A stretch of DNA of 64,000 bases from Cryptomeria japonica. Taxonomy: Eukaryota; Streptophyta; Pinopsida; Cupressales; Cupressaceae. Positions 11,201-23,194 of the stretch are shown here, piece by piece. The notes beneath the pieces were generated by a model. It had not been told where the DNA came from and made no database searches. It saw nothing but the letters and a program-made list of their open reading frames with translations. How positions within the stretch are numbered: the first letter of the stretch is position 1; each line of letters starts with the position of its first letter. The stretch is from contig NC_081409.1 of NCBI RefSeq assembly GCF_030272615.1, forward strand, positions 471,936,573 to 472,000,572, read 5' to 3'. A program made the position numbers and the translations under genes.

Positions 11201-12741
11201 AAAAAAAAATGGTTTTCATAAAATGGGCATAACCTTTTTCTCGGGTGTCAGATTTCAAAAATTCAAAATGAGTTGGAAAGGGGATTCAGAGATCTAAAAT
11301 GGGTTGTCTTTATATTTTTCATATATATTTTTAAAAATTATTTTAACATGTTCAAATTCAACCCTTTCTTTTTGAACTTTAGATTTCCATATTTTTAGCA
11401 TATAAAATCAGTTTTTATCAAACTTTTTTTGAAATCACTTAGAAAATCATAAGAAAACTAATTTTGCAAAAGTTTTTTTGGCTAATAATCTTGTGTTTGC
11501 ATAATCTTTTCTTTCGAGTTCCCAAGATCAAGTATCAAAAACTATTAATCAAGTGGTTTTGCAGGTCGCCTAGGAGTTTCAAACAAACATTGTGTCTTAT
11601 TTTTTTTAACTAGGCACCTAGATCTAATCAAGGGGTAAATAAAAAATTTCCTTTTGTGTTTGTGAAAAGTATAAAAGTGGGAGAGTATGCTCTCATCTAT
11701 CTAGATGATCATAAATCTAGACCCTCCAAGCTTTTCATGTTTGTTGCATGTTTACCCTTAGCGGGATTGCCCTCCTGAGTTGCTCTTTGAGCCAGTGAGA
11801 GGGGAACGACCCAAGTGAGTACACCCAGACCTAGGGTTCCCAACTCACTATAATAAATAGGCCATTGAGATCGAAAGAATCAATGGTTGGGTCTATTTGA
11901 GAGTTCACTCTCACATTGCATGCTTAGTAGGATCCTAGATATCTCAATCACGCTTGTGTGACTACTAAGTTCTTGGTGCTTCGTTGGGCTATAGGCCTCA
12001 ATTAAGCTTGCGCAACTGTGAAGGGTATCTCCTAACAGGAAGCCATACTAAACACCTTGTGCATAGTGGCCAAAAACCTTCTAGTCATTGGTGTAGGAGG
12101 TCGGACCTCTGAAGCCGCCCATATTTTTACCGCCCTTAGTAGAGACACAAAGTTCGCTATGAGGAGTTTTCATGGGAATTGATGCTTGCCTACCCTGGAG
12201 AAGTGAGTGTCATGGAGGGGAACCAGTGGGGTCAAGCATCTAAGTGTCTGCTATGGGTAAGCGTAGCTGGGAAACCAATTGGGATCCATTGACTATTGTC
12301 TTTTCTCGCCATAGGATATGTTGTGAATGAGCATGAGTGTCTTTTGAGTCTAACTTCTCTTAACCATTATGTTTTCTTTACTTGACATCTCTTGCCAAGT
12401 CCATCCCCCACAACCAATCAATCATCCCTCTTTCCAAATTCCATCTTGTCATCATCAAATCTTTAATCCATTTCTATCTATCCAAGAAATTCTCCTATCC
12501 CCAATCCACTTTCATCCATTCAAACAATCATCCTTCCTAAACCAATATTTTTGTCCAAATTATTTATTTGACTTTGGGTAGCCTCCCCCTTTATTCTTCC
12601 TATGATCTATCTATTCTTCCATAATCATTCTCCCTCGAATCCAATCAAATCTCCAAAATTCCAATCAATCAAATCCATCCATCTTCCTAATCTAATCATC
12701 CAATCCTTTAATACAATCAAATTCAATTCATCATCAACCCC

Positions 12742-12870
12742 CATCTAGGTCCTAATCCAAGGACTAATCAAATCAAGTCCTAATCCAAGGACCCAATCCA
12801 ATCAAATCAAGTCCTAATCCAAGGACCAATTCAATCAAATCAAGTCCTAATCCAAGGACTAATCCAACCA
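12742..12870 (+). repeat. Tandem repeat, about 30-35-bp unit
   Basis: Four or so copies of AAGTCCTAATCCAAGGAC joined by AATCAAATC spacers. Low-complexity and probably non-coding. Confidence 0.75.
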
Positions 12871-14159
12871 AATCAATTCCAATCCAAATCAAATCCAATC
12901 CAAATCTAATCAAATCTAATTCATCATCATTCAAAGCCAAGTCCTAATCCTCATATTCATCCAATACCAATCTAATCCTTCATTCTCAACATGACTACCC
13001 AGAATTTCAAAGCTTGGTATGAGAAGATTCTCATGGGAGTTCACGAACCAAGTTAGTCCCACAATCTCCCACTCTCCTATGATACCTTCATCCATCCCAT
13101 CTAACACATTACACCCAATCCCAAACTATACCATATCTCTTATCCTTCCTCTAACTTTGACAAGACAAATCCATCTTATTCCCCATATGTATCTCCATAT
13201 TATCCTTCATCCGCATATATACCTTCATCTCCCCTCCCATCCATATCTCAATCCCCATCCTTTCACAACACATTCATTACCTCTACTCCCCATCCAAATC
13301 CTTTACTCCACATTCCTCCAAGCATTAATCCTAATTTCCCAATCCATTATCCTAATCCTCCATCCAATCCCAATCCCAATCCCCCATCTAATCCTAATCC
13401 TCCAAAATCCATATTATCCACGTCCTCCAAATCCATCATCCATCATCCATAATCTTATCCATAACATGCTAGCAAAGGAGACAAAATCCTCACCTCGAAG
13501 CAAAGTGGCCAAGTCTCCTTAAGTCCTCCATCCACCCCAATCACCTCCACCTCAAAACAAATCTGAGTCCTCTGCACTTCATGATACCCCCATTTCCCCA
13601 TCTACTCACATCAAAGCTTCCATACCTTCCTCCATCACACAATCCCCACAACTCCAAACATGCCAAAAGCTTGTTCCAAAGCATGCTAGCATAGAATACT
13701 CTCCATCTCATGATGCATCTCTCTACTCCATCTAATGATGGCATTCCCTCCACTTCCTCTCATGATCATATGATTCCACTATCCAACTCTCTCCCTCCAT
13801 CGCATGATCCTCTTCCATCTCATGATCCAATCGCCCCTCCCACTCCATCTCATGATACCCCTCCTAGTCAAGATCAAAGTATCCCTTCATCTCCACGTCA
13901 CGATCCCAATCCATCTAAAGATCTTAATCTTCCTTCCACATCTCATCCCCCTCAAAATGGACTCGCATCTCATTTCCGAAATAATAAGGGTCTCAAGCTA
14001 ATGCTCAAGATGTTGGTACATCCTCTATTCCTCTTAAATCCAAATTTACTTCATACAAATCAAAATCTCATTATCCCCCATCATCCACATCCATTTTGGG
14101 ACCCTATATTCCAAAGCTAAATCATCCATTCCTTCCATCCATGTTGGGTCCTTACATCC

Positions 14160-15335
14160 TGTTGGGTCTCAAATCAACAGATTGGATAGGTTATAAGGAA
14201 ATGCCAACTCTTATGATCAAACCCTCCAATTGACTTGGCCAACTTATAGAGTGAACCTATTTGGTTACTAACTCTCTCACTTTAGGCTCTGCAGGACCTA
14301 GGCGGGTATACCTACTCACTAGTTGTTCCTTCAACTAATGCTTTTTAGAGCAGATTTAGTGTCTTAATCTGATATCTCCTAGTCTCAGAATGGCATAAGT
14401 TTCTCAAACAGATTGATTTCAGATGTGTGTATTGATCTATGTATCTTACAAAGGTATATATGTTACACTTTGGCTAAATTACCTTACTATACCTACTCTA
14501 CTAATCCTAATGCTTAAAAGTAAAGGGTAATTGGGATGGTTAAAGGTTTTGTTTACAAATAATCAGTGCCTTTCCTCTTATTTGGGCTACAGAGTCTTAT
14601 ATTTCTTTAGGACTTATTGTGTAAAATTATGAGACAGTTTTTAAACCCACCCCCTCTCGGTGAGTCTGTCACTGTTTCTTATGAGCTCTACTTCAATGTC
14701 TATATTGTAAACCGCTTGAATGAATTTAACCCTAACTTTAAGAGACCATCCAAGGAAGAAATAAAAGGAACAATTACAATTCTCAAGTAAATCTTTTTGT
14801 ATCCAAATCTACAATATGAAACACAGAATTTCACTGGAAGAACACAAATAACCTTATCTCCTTTAGATAATATCACAAGCAACTGCCTTCTAAAAATATG
14901 TTAACTCTCAACACATATGAGAAAGAAAATGCAACTAGTTATTTTTTATAAAAAGTTTAAAAGTACAAAATTGCCTCCACCTCTTCTCTCTCTATTCTCT
15001 ATTTTTCTTCTCTCTTTACATTTTACATCACACATATATATGTGTTTGAATGGTTTTCATACCCCTTTGGGTGAAAAGACACCCCCTTTTTAATAAAAAT
15101 AATTCCAAATCCCGAAATAGCCTTAGTTTATGTAATTAGTTGTCACTTTACAAGTTGTTTAGGCATATTAGAGGTATTTTAAGGCTATTTTATGGGTATA
15201 TAATGGATAAATGGTCTTTAAATGATGTAAATACCCCCTTTGGTGCTTCACACTCCATTTTTTATGCCCATTATTGTGTTTATGTTATGGTTTCATATTG
15301 TGCAACAAATATAAAATATATTACTTGTACCTATT

Positions 15336-15434
<99 letters not shown>

Positions 15435-15500
15435 TAATTTTTCTTGCTCCTTGTCTTGGAATTTGGAATTCTAAAAATTGCAAATTTTAGGGTTCCAACA
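14160..15500 (-). mobile_element. Solo LTR, Ty3-type
   Basis: TGTTGGGTCTC... to ...GGTTCCAACA with a perfect 5-bp duplication CATCC at 14155-14159 and 15501-15505. No internal region remains, so this is the product of LTR-LTR recombination. Blocks such as CTTTAGGCTC and ATATATGTG...TTGAATGG...GGGTGAAAAG match the LTRs of the 31538-36647 element, which sets the family and the minus orientation. Confidence 0.9.
15339..15436. repeat. (TA)n microsatellite
   Basis: About 98 bp of almost pure TA with two G interruptions, inside the solo LTR. Likely length-variable. Confidence 0.95.
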
Positions 15501-16240
15501 CATCCCTCCATCCACTATCCCTAAGCAAGATCAGCAAAGGCACACATCATTGAATGCCTCCCAACACGATCCTTCCATCATCCCACCATCCATAAAATCC
15601 TTAAGTCATTCATCCTCATGCACCCATCCCATTGCTATTGGAAGCAATTTGGATGCCCAATCTAAAAAGCATAAAGCTCAAAATCCGCAAAAATCAAAGG
15701 ATCAACATGTCCCCTCAAAATGACATGCTCAAAATAAAAATGTGATTCGAAAGAAAGAAAAATCAAAAAGGCCACAAAGGCCCCAAAAGAAAAAATCAAA
15801 AACTATGTGGATTCCCAAAGAAGCAATGCATCCCAAAGCAAAATCAAAATTGGCATCCAAAATTGTTAATCCAAAAGTTCTATCCATTCATAAGTCCTCC
15901 AATCCTCCATCTAACACTCCTCCATCTTCAAAATCCATTTTGGGTCCTTATGTCCCAAAATCCACCATCCCAACTTCATCATCCCCTTCTTCTATTTTAG
16001 GTCGTCATTTTCCAAAATCCACACTCTATCCCCCATCTAATTCAAAACACTATCCTCAACTACTCCACCACCCTTCAAGGTGTGTGCCAATGTTGATCTT
16101 CCACAAATTATTCAAAACCCCATCCATTATCCACCATCCACTTTTCACAATCCCATTCCATAGTCCAATCCTTTCCAAATCCTTATCTTCCATCCCCTAT
16201 CCATTTCATCTCCCCAATTATTGTTACCAACATCTATGAG

Positions 16241-18133
16241 CATACCTCCACTTCAAATCAATACTAAGGGATACCATCTATGGAACTAGATGTGTGAGTC
16301 CTCCCTTCCTCTTTAATACATCCACTATCTTCCACATCTACTCATCCTCATCCTTATCCATCCAAACTATTCCAAAAAATTCAAAAATCAAAAAAATCAA
16401 AAAATCAAGAAAAAAAAAATACAAAAAAAAAATCAAAAAAAAGTAAAGAAAAATAATTTCATCCAATGGTGAAAACCACTTCTTGTGGCACCTTGGGTAA
16501 GTACCATGATGAAAACTTGGCAAACAAGCATCATGTGTAATCCCCTCATCCCCTTGCACTCTACACTTGGGGGAAAGCTTCATCCATGCAATCCTCCCAT
16601 CCATCTACATCATATCTAAGTCCATTCTCCTTTCCTATCTTTGATCTTGACTATCCTATCCATATCCTCCATCTCATATCCCTCATCCTATCAAAATAAA
16701 TCCTCCATTCCTATCTTTCGTCTTGATCATATAAAGGTAAAATAAGGCATATGCATGCATTCTTTGGAAAACACAAGCCTTAATCCTCTACCATCCATAT
16801 CCATTACACATTATCCTCCCATCTCATCCATCGGTATCCACCATCCTTACATCCTTAATTCCACTACCTCTACAGTGGGTAATTGCACTCCTTTGCATCA
16901 TAGTCCTTGCATCTCCATCATCCTACCCTCCATCCTTTATTCCTCCATTTCCTATCCATATCCATCCACTTGATCCATCTATCCAAACAATATCTTTGTC
17001 CATTCATTCATACATCCTCCTACCAATCCTTGGTTCTCCCTTGTCATTGGTTCCATTCAATCAAATCCTATCCACCAATCCACCCCATCCAATCCAATCA
17101 TATTCTCCATCTCTTCCAATTTAATCAATAATCCCATCCCCAATCCAATCCTACTCAATCATCCATCCCCCTTTTTTCATCCTATCTAATCATTTATCCT
17201 TCTTCCAATCCTATCCAATCCATCAAACTGAGCTCGCACTGACTTGTGCCTAATCCAAGCACCCAATCCATACTTTGCTAATAAAATCCAAGTAACAATC
17301 CTCTCATCTACAGATCTTGCACATCCAGCTTGTCTTTTGTCATCAATCAATCCATCGCTCTTCCCATCAGGATGAATCCTTCCCATGTCTGGAAGTTCAT
17401 CAAAATCCATCACCTGCCCAATGGGATGTCTCCTTCCTAGTCCGACAGTTTATCCAAATCCATGTCCTACTCTTGGCAAGAGATGTAAGTTAGTCATGTG
17501 CATATTGTTTGCATGCTTGAGATTTTCGCTTTGTTTTCATCTTGTGTCCCAAGACTACCTTGATCATCCTATATCTTGGTATGTCTTGGCTGGTATATAA
17601 TGGGGCATAGTTTTCATGGCATGGGGTGTTTAAAGGTCTTCCTTGTACGAACCGACAACCCTACATTAGTGTTTATTAACACTTGCATGATTATGTGCAA
17701 GGCATTCCTATTTGACTAAGCGTCAGTCCATGCCTCGGATCTTCATATCATCCTGGTTCTTATAATCAGTGGTGTAGACTATCCATGGCAATATCAAGTC
17801 TAGGTTTTCTCTCTATACTTGCTCAACAAGAAATCCAATCCATTTATCATTTCTTTGTCTCATTTCATTCACAACACTCCATCCAACCCATCCTAGTTCC
17901 CTCTTTTATTATCTTCATCCTTTCATCGCTTATTCTTTTAATTCCTTTCGAGAGCACACTCGTGTTCTTCAAACCCGCATGTCCTCTCAAGGGGGCATAC
18001 AACTACTTCCTCGTCATCCTTCCTCGTCATTATTCCTCATCTCATGACTGGGGCATCATGCTACTAGTCCTTATCCTTCTCTTCCACAAATTTTTATTCT
18101 TCTTCGATATAACATCATTTCATGATGCTATAT
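16241..18133 (+). other. 3' part of the pol-less Ty3-type interior
   Basis: TCCATC/CCAATC-rich low-complexity sequence with a poly-A block at 16370-16450. No supported ORF or pol motif on either strand. It runs to the polypurine tract. Confidence 0.6.
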
Positions 18134-18148
18134 CAAAGAGGGGAAAAA
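18134..18148 (+). promoter_or_regulatory. Polypurine tract
   Basis: CAAAGAGGGGAAAAA ends one base before the 3' LTR: the plus-strand primer of the 9696-19174 element. The Tat-type LTR at 28014-29033 has the closely similar CAAAGAGGGGCAAAA. Confidence 0.85.
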
Positions 18149-19174
18149 TGTAGACACCTAAAATTAATATTTAATTAATTTAAGCCTATCAACATAATTA
18201 ATTAATTTAGTTGTATTATCCTTATTCCTCTCATAATCAATTAAATCTAATTTAATTAATCCTGTCACTATTGTCCAATAATTAATTTATCAAATTAATT
18301 ATTTATTCCCCTATTCTTCTAAAGTCCTCTCCAATAATTATTTCCTCTAAACCCACTCAGTTAATTAATTTTAATTAATTAACCTATTCATGTGATTCCT
18401 ACAAATGACTTTTCCTAATCCCACTCAACCCAACTAATCCTTCTAGAATCTCTCATAATCATGTGTATCATTATCCCTCATTTTTTAATTCCCACTCATG
18501 TCACATCAACATTGAGCCTCTCAAAGAAATTCAAATTTCTTTGAATCCCTCAATGCATCCTTATTTTGGAATTTTTAATTCCTCATGTTTGAAATTCAAA
18601 TTTCTCCCCCTTTTCCCAAGGAATTTTATATTCTTGTTTATTTTCCCAAGGCACCCTTGATCCATGCCTTCTATCTCAAATCAATCTCAACCCTTGATGA
18701 TCAAATCAATCTTGGCCCTCCATTGGCCTTCTCCATTCTATAAATTGGAGCCTATTCTCCTCACAAATCATCCACCTCTCATGCATTGTCATGTTGCCTA
18801 TTTCTCCTTGATCTGAATCAGCATCTTCTATGGCATTCTTATGTTGTTCTTTTCTCCTCTCATCCTCTTCTAATCATCCCTCTATCATGTCCTCATAATC
18901 CTCCATTATCAAATCCTTCTATCCATCATCCAAATCCAATCCAATAATTCATTAATCTTGTTGAGCAAAGGAGATCAATGCACATCCAAATCAAGCAAGG
19001 AGCAAATCAAGTGGAGCATCAAGGGCGTGTCCTCATCATCCACTTCATCAAGCTCAATCCGAAGGAGAAGGTAAAATAGTAAGGTATAAATGATCTTTTT
19101 ATGTTTTAGTATTTTCTTGCTCATTTCATTGTGTTTTTTATCATTTAACCTTTTATTCCATTTTCCCCTCTTCA
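18149..19174 (+). repeat. 3' LTR of the 9696-19174 element
   Basis: Full-length match to 9696-10726 with a few percent differences and small indels; followed by the AGATG duplication at 19175-19179. Confidence 0.92.
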
Positions 19175-19179
19175 AGATG

Positions 19180-20920
19180 CTATCCCTACTATTTTGGGTG
19201 AGGAGAAGAATAAGTTCTTGACTATCATTCCCTCTAAAGATGAAATCAAAGTGGTTGTGTTTTCCTTTGAGGGTAATAAAGCCTGGAGGCCGGATGGTTT
19301 CCCGATGTTCTTTTTTCAAAATTTCTAGCATATTGTGGAGGAGGATGTTTCTAATGGGGTGAAACAGTTTTTTGGAGCTAGGAAGTTGTTGAAGGAGATA
19401 AATTCTACTTTTATTGTCTTAGTTCCCAAGACTATTGGTGCAGACTCTATGGATGGTTTCCACCCTATTAGCCTCTCTAATTCCTTCTATAAGATTATTT
19501 CGAAGGTGTTAACTCTGAGACTTCTGACTATCTTTCCCTCCATTATTTCCCCACAACATAATGGCTTTGTTTCGGGGAGGCAGATCCTTGACTCTATCAT
19601 TATGGTGCATGAAAATATTCATTCTCTGGAGGCATCTCATAAAGAAGGATTTCTTATGAAGCTAGACTTATCCAAGGCTTATGATCGTGTGGACTGGTTT
19701 TTTCTTTCCAGAATTCTTAATGCTTTTGGGTTCAGTTGTAGAGTTCAACGTCTCATATGGTAGTTGATCTCTACTTCTTCATTTATCGTCATCATTAATG
19801 GTTCTCCTTCCCATTTATTTAAGCCTTCCAAAGGCTTAAGACAGGGGGATCCCATCTCCCCAATCTTTTTTACCATTATCGTTGAAGGTCTTGGTAGATA
19901 TTTGTTGAAGCTTGTTTCGAAGGGTCTTTTTCAGGGTTTGCATCCTTCTTCGTCTAATCTTGTGTGCTCCCATCAGTAGTTTGTTGATGATACTATCCTT
20001 TTGGGGAGCTCTATTGTTAAGGAAGTGAGGATGTTGAATAATTCTCTCAATCTTTATGGTAGGGCTTCTAGTTAGCTAATTACCTGGAGGAAGAGCTCCG
20101 TCTTTTTCTTTACCACTTTTGAGGTGAGGTAGAGAAGGATTGTTGAGATTCTTGGTTGTGATATTGGTTCTTTCCCTTCTACTTATCTTGGCCTTCCTCT
20201 TTGTTTGAAGCCGCCAGATTCTTTCTGGTTGTCCCTGATTAATAGATTCAATAAAAAAATTGCAGGGTGGAAAGGTGTGCTGCTGAGCCAAGCTGGCAAA
20301 ATCCAACTTCTTAAATCTTCTCTTCAAAATCTTTCTATCTATTCTTTAAGTTTATTCAAAATCCCTTCTAAATTTGTAGAAGTTATTGAGAGGATTAAAA
20401 AATGGTTCCTTTAGTCTAGGGTGGAGGAGAGAAAGTGTATGCCTTTAATTGCCTGGGAGAATGTTTGTAAACCTAAGCCTTTGAGGGGTTTCGGAATCAA
20501 AAGTATCTTCTCTTTCAATAATTCTCTTCTGCCTAAGTAGATCTAGAGGATTTATGCAGATAAAAGGGAGTGGAACTCAATTTGGCTTAGCAATTTAATT
20601 TTTCTTCTCTGAAGGATTTCCTTTACTCAACGTCTCTCCCTGTAGAGTCTCATCTTTGGAATAATGTTCTCAAAGCTAAAGATGTGGTTGTGCTCGGAGG
20701 AATTTGGAAGATTGGGAATGGCAAGAAAGTTAGATTCTAGGAGTATTGTTGGCTCTCTTTCAGCCCATTATGTGACAACCCTGATTTTTCTCATTTTTCT
20801 CATCTTTGGAAGGATTCTTGTTGGGTTAAGTTATCTTATGTTAGCCCTTCCATTCTTCCTATTTAGCTATCTCTTTTATATTTCCTTCCTCTTTTGGATG
20901 CTCAAGTTTCCTTGATTTGG
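19180..20920 (+). pseudogene. L1-type LINE, reverse transcriptase part of ORF2
   Basis: Continuation of 8457-9690. RT motifs in order: RPDGFP near 19290, PISLSNSFYKIISKVL near 19466, KLDLSKAYDRVDW near 19660, GLRQGDPISP near 19838 and the catalytic box FVDDTILLG near 19981, where both Asp are kept. The thumb region GWKGVLLSQAGKIQLLKS lies near 20265. Stops occur at about 19326, 19762, 19976, 20076, 20130 and 20412, and frameshifts are probable after 20540. It copied its own RNA into DNA when active. The closest type is plant L1. Confidence 0.9.
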
Positions 20921-22107
20921 AGAGGGACTTCTTCTGGTCACTTTTCAGTGGCCTCTACTGTCTCTTTGTTGTCTCCTGCTACTTTTCCTTTCCCCTATTG
21001 GGCGAGATCTTGGGTGAAAGATCTTATCCCTAAAGTTAATATATTTTTTTGGCTTCTTCTCCAAAATAAAATTCTTACTACTGATAATCTCTGTCGAAGA
21101 GGATTTGTGCTCCTCAATAGATGTTTTCTTTGTTCGCGGGACGAGGAATCAGTTTCCCATATTGTCCACCATTGCCCTTATGCTTTTGAAGTGTGGAGTA
21201 GAATTCTTCATAAGTGTAATCTGTGTTGGGTGTTTCCTCAGCATGTTCTAGATTTTTTATTCAATGGTGATGCCCTTCTTCTAATTATGTTATTAAGGTG
21301 CTATGGTCTTTTATCTTCCCTCATGTTTCTTGGGGTATCTGGAAGGAGAGGAATAATCGTATTTTCAAGGATGCCTCTCTTCCCCCTGAGGTGGTTGCTG
21401 AAAAGATTTGCAAGGCAATCATTGAGAACATCAAGTTGGTGGCTAGTATTGCTTCCGAATTACTTTTTGTTCCGAGGGGGGATTATGATATTGTTGTCTC
21501 TAAGGAGTGGAGGATTGTTGTTGGTCTTTCTAAACCAGGTGGACAGATTAAACAGTCTAGAGTCAGATTGGTGTGGAGCTTTCTTCCTTCAAGTTAGATC
21601 AATATTAACTTTGATGGGGCAGCTAAGGGCAATCTAGGATGGGCTGGGTATGGGGGAGTGTTAAGAGATGAGTATGGCAGGTGTATTGCAGCGGTGGCAC
21701 TCCCCATGGGTAGCTAGACGAACCACCTAGTTAAAGCCATGGGAGCCTTTCAAATGTTGCAAATTGCTAGACAATTAAATTGTAGGAAGGTTTGGATTGA
21801 GGATGATTCGAATAATATAATTCAGTGCCTAAAAGGGAAAAGTAGAGCCTCGTGGACTATTGAGAATTTAATCCAAGCTTCTCTTAGTATTATTAGAACC
21901 TTTGATAAATCCTTTATTTCCCATGCTTATAGGGAAGTGAATTTTGTGGCTGATTATTTTGCTAATGTGGGGGTTAAGGTTGAGGCAAGAAAGATATGGT
22001 ATAATGAGGACATGCTAGACGCTAAGGTTAGATCTCTTCTTATGTATGGTCAGACACATGGCATATTTTTTGTGATATCTACTAATCTTGATGATGAGGG
22101 TAATTAA
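20921..22107 (+). pseudogene. L1-type LINE, zinc-finger and RNase H end of ORF2
   Basis: The zf-RVT segment typical of plant L1 lies at about 21010-21230 (CFLCSRDEESVSHIVHHC). A Trp/Arg-rich linker follows at 21290-21600. An RNase H of the plant L1 type starts at about 21602 with INFDGAAKGN and continues through EDDSNN near 21797 to HAYREVNFVADYFA near 21920. The usual second acidic residue is not clear. Stops lie at about 21595 and 21715. The domain order EN-RT-zf-RNase H is that of plant L1 ORF2. Confidence 0.85.
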
Positions 22108-22109
22108 AG

Positions 22110-22980
22110 TTGCTATTATTACTTGGTTGGCTCTCTATCAGAGCGCCTTCCTTTCTCATTATTGTCAGATGCCCTCACACATTTTATGGGTGGTTCTTGC
22201 TTGGGAAGTTGGCGTTGGATCTTTTGTTAGTTGCTATGTTTCCTTCATCTTCTCATGGGACAAGACGCAACTCCCAAGATTCTGTTGATTTTGTTTCCCA
22301 AGACTTTCACTCTAAACAGGAAATCTGGTTTGATATTTTGAATATTGCCAAGAATAGTTCGTTGGAGGTCTTTCAGCTTTTCAGGTGGGTCTTTTTTGAA
22401 ATCAATAATATCAATCTTAAACAACGGTCTCTATCCTCCAAGTTGGATGTTGTTCAGGTCAATGTGGATGCAGGGGAAAAGAAGTAGATGGTTGGTGATG
22501 ATCAGCCTATGGACGTTGGGAAGGAGGTTCTTGAAGGATTTGTGGTTGGTGCTCTCTAAATTGAGAGTGAAAAAAAGGTTATGGTTGATTGTTTGGCCAA
22601 AAATATGAAAGGTACCCAAAAAATTGAGATCTATGACAAGAAATTCACTGATACTGAGGAGAGGCTTACCAAGTGTGAGTCCACTCTATGTAACATCATG
22701 GAGAGAATTTATAGCATTCTCAAAGCTATTGTGGAGAATATGTCCACTATGGTAGCTAAATTGGAAATGATGCATATGGAGAAGAATATTGTTGATTTGG
22801 ACAAGGATAACGTTGTTGGGCTTGATGATTTGGGTCCCCTTGGAAAATGCACAAGAGCAAGTATGAAGAAGAAAGTCTCAGGTGTGCCTTAGGACATCAT
22901 GGACCTGAAGGATGTTGCTAAAAAGATGCATCAGCTCGAGGCTGAAGCTACTGATACCCTGAAGAATCTGGGTTAAGTTC
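22110..22980 (+). pseudogene. Extra C-terminal segment of the LINE, coiled-coil
   Basis: Downstream of RNase H one frame runs from about 22110 to a stop near 22976, with stops only at 22485, 22557 and 22890. The first half is hydrophobic then mixed. The second half (22610-22780 and 22890-22970) is heptad-like (IYDKKFTDTEERLTKCES and KKMHQLEAEATDTLKNLG) and probably coiled coil. The frame differs from the RNase H frame, so it is either a frameshifted C-terminal extension or a separate small ORF. I do not recognise it as a standard plant L1 module. Confidence 0.4.
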
Positions 22981-23194
22981 TTTGTTTGTTTTTTTGTTTC
23001 TTTGTTGGTGGTCTACTGGCTTTTTGTTGTATGGTTGGGTTGGGGTGTCTTTTTGTTGTATCTGATGTCTCTCAGCCCTGTGGTGTATTTTTGGTTGGTC
23101 TGTTTTATGTTGGGCTTTCTATGATACATCTTTTGTAATCTTCTTGTAAAGGGTTTCGGGTCCCTTCAAAACATACTTTTACCATAATAAAAAA
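22981..23194 (+). other. LINE 3' UTR and A-rich end
   Basis: GT-rich tail ending in TTTTGTAATCTTCTTGTAAA..., then AATAAAAAAC at about 23185-23194, the usual look of a plant L1 3' end. I could not find a matching target-site duplication at the 5' edge. Confidence 0.6.

Larger units (their letters stand above)
10749..12990 (+). other. Long leader of the pol-less Ty3-type element
   Basis: No ORF of interest. It contains a CpG-rich block with imperfect repeats at 10800-11200, unusual in this AT-rich window. A GC-moderate stretch follows at 11750-12300, and from 12380 to 12980 a CCAATC/TCCATC-rich low-complexity tract that includes tandem copies of a unit built on AAGTCCTAATCCAAGGAC. Confidence 0.6.
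12991..16240 (+). pseudogene. Ser/Pro-rich gag-position ORF, split by a solo LTR
   Basis: The likely start is the ATG at 12991 (MTTQNFKAWYEKILMG), after which the protein is Ser/Pro/His/Ile-rich for hundreds of residues. Several frames must be stitched: stops near 13052 and 13100, and a frameshift near 13990. A nine-residue motif SILGPYIPK or close variants recurs, near 14090 and 14145 before the insertion and near 15940 and 15990 after it. A strongly basic Lys/Arg/Gln-rich block (15720-15860) could bind nucleic acid. No zinc knuckle or enzyme motif is present. The solo LTR at 14160-15500 interrupts it; removing that with one CATCC joins the frame. Its position after the leader suggests a Gag-like role, but this is inference. 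Confidence 0.5.
9696..19174 (+). mobile_element. Non-autonomous Ty3-type LTR retrotransposon inside the LINE
   Basis: LTRs of 1031 and 1026 bp, TGTAGACACC... to ...CTCTTCA, flank 7.4 kb of internal sequence. AGATG is duplicated at 9691-9695 and 19175-19179. A polypurine tract precedes the 3' LTR and a priming-site-like sequence follows the 5' LTR. The interior carries a leader of over 2 kb, then one decayed Ser/Pro-rich ORF. No protease, RT, RNase H or integrase was found. The TGTAGACACC LTR start is typical of Ty3 Tat-like elements, which suggests a Tat helper. The insertion lies in the LINE linker; removing it with one AGATG joins the LINE frame exactly. The interior is itself interrupted by a solo LTR at 14160-15500. 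Confidence 0.92.

Noticed and set aside
13019-13522. 167-codon open frame rich in His, Ile and Pro
   Set aside because: A shadow of the Ser/Pro-rich frame that starts at 12991; it stays open because of TCCATC-type repeats.
15140-15490. Open frame of alternating Ile-Tyr
   Set aside because: It is a translation of the TA microsatellite inside a solo LTR.
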